Shown piece after piece: positions 63,640 to 64,000 of a DNA stretch of 64,000 bases (its first letter is position 1; each line of letters opens with the position of its first letter). Source of the DNA: Toxorhynchites rutilus septentrionalis (lineage: Eukaryota; Arthropoda; Insecta; Diptera; Culicidae); NCBI RefSeq assembly GCF_029784135.1, contig NC_073745.1, positions 167,797,649 through 167,861,648 of the forward strand, read 5' to 3'. A model generated the notes under the pieces. The model searched no databases and was not told where the DNA came from. It saw nothing but the letters and a program-made list of their open reading frames with translations. The translations under genes and the position numbers were made by a program.

Positions 63640-64000
63640 ATTGAAAATTCCCAACCCCTATACTAACGGAAAAACCCACTTCTGATTGGTCGAAATTGAT
63701 GACACATGCGGCGGTTCCCTAACAGAAACATTAAAACCAAGCTGCCTGGAGGAAATCAGCATGAAAGTAGGGGAACTTTTGTTCCTACCGAAATGTGTTC
63801 CCTAATTGAGACATCAAAACCAAGCTGCCTGCGGGAAATCGGCATTGCAAATATATGCAAGTCGAGGGCATTTTAATATTGCAAGTAAGGTAATACGATT
63901 AATTCTAGCAAATAAAATTTGAATTTGCAAGTTTAATGTTGGTTTTAGCACATGTGGAAGTGTAAAATTATATATGGTAGCAGTTGTGTTAAAAATGAAT
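63640..64000. repeat. Two imperfect 80-bp direct repeats, no gene
   Basis: GGTTCCCTAACAGAAACATT...AACCAAGCTGCCTGGAGGAA (about 63712-63790) and GTTCCCTAATTGAGACATCA...AACCAAGCTGCCTGCGGGAA (about 63797-63870). AT-rich after that. Nothing coding recognised up to the window edge. Confidence 0.45.

Overview
The window looks like insect nuclear DNA, most probably from a culicine mosquito (Aedes type). It is AT-rich and almost free of intact single-copy genes. It is packed with nested transposable elements of insect kinds: Ty3/gypsy, Ty1/copia with a copia-type primer site, I-clade, jockey-like and CR1/jockey-like non-LTR elements, mariner, hAT-like MITEs and a tRNA-derived SINE. No bacterial, organellar or CRISPR features were seen. 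The species call is inference. I found no complete host gene; host-derived sequence is limited to broken pieces of histone H3, histone H2A, DDB1 and one unidentified spliced gene.

Layout. 1-7 kb: a minus-strand gypsy element (gag running off the left edge; leader and 5' LTR at 6.4-7.0 kb) split by a 5.3 kb repeat-rich insertion. 7-9.7 kb: a histone H3 fragment, a terminal repeat, and a tandemly duplicated, spliced gene fragment. 9.75-23.1 kb: a stack of insertions with target-site duplications (TSDs). Copia element 2 is cut by a 750 bp solo LTR (itself cut by another repeat) and by a hAT-like element. The hAT-like element holds a degenerate Tc1-like transposase and the complete copia element 1. 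Copia 1 in turn holds an I-element 3' end and a solo LTR that contains a unit with two broken histone H2A genes. 23-28 kb: diverged repeats, a second solo LTR, a truncated I element, a nearly full mariner and a DDB1 pseudogene. 28.4-35.2 kb: a 5.2 kb unit with three broken H3 genes, followed by an inverted partial copy. 35.5-44.5 kb: related units, a jockey-like element, a SINE and a fifth H3 copy. 44.5-59.0 kb: a full-length gypsy element with two 248 bp LTRs, carrying a 3.36 kb internal tandem duplication and a 5.4 kb I element. 59.2-63.5 kb: a nearly intact CR1/jockey-like element.

The unifying and most interesting feature is a set of units called here GTEs (GACGTAG-terminus elements; my label). 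One end carries TTTT followed by the palindrome GACGTAGRACTACGTC. The other carries TAGTYCTACGTCA, then a quasi-palindrome with two 9-nt arms and a 3-nt loop, then usually a run of six or more T. At least four kinds of unit with quite different interiors share these ends: one with broken H3 genes and 198-bp repeats (GTE-H3), one with broken H2A genes (GTE-H2A), one with an ORF1-like fragment (GTE-B), and one with 130-bp tandem repeats (GTE-T). Several sit in A/T homopolymer runs. The H3 copies, and one H2A copy, still carry the 3' stem-loop typical of replication-dependent histone mRNAs, so the captured DNA came from canonical histone genes.

Almost nothing here is likely to make a functional protein. 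The best-preserved reading frames are the mariner transposase (C terminus replaced), the gypsy pol and integrase blocks, and the CR1/jockey-like ORF2 (one frameshift). Family names are from reading motifs by eye; no database search was possible.
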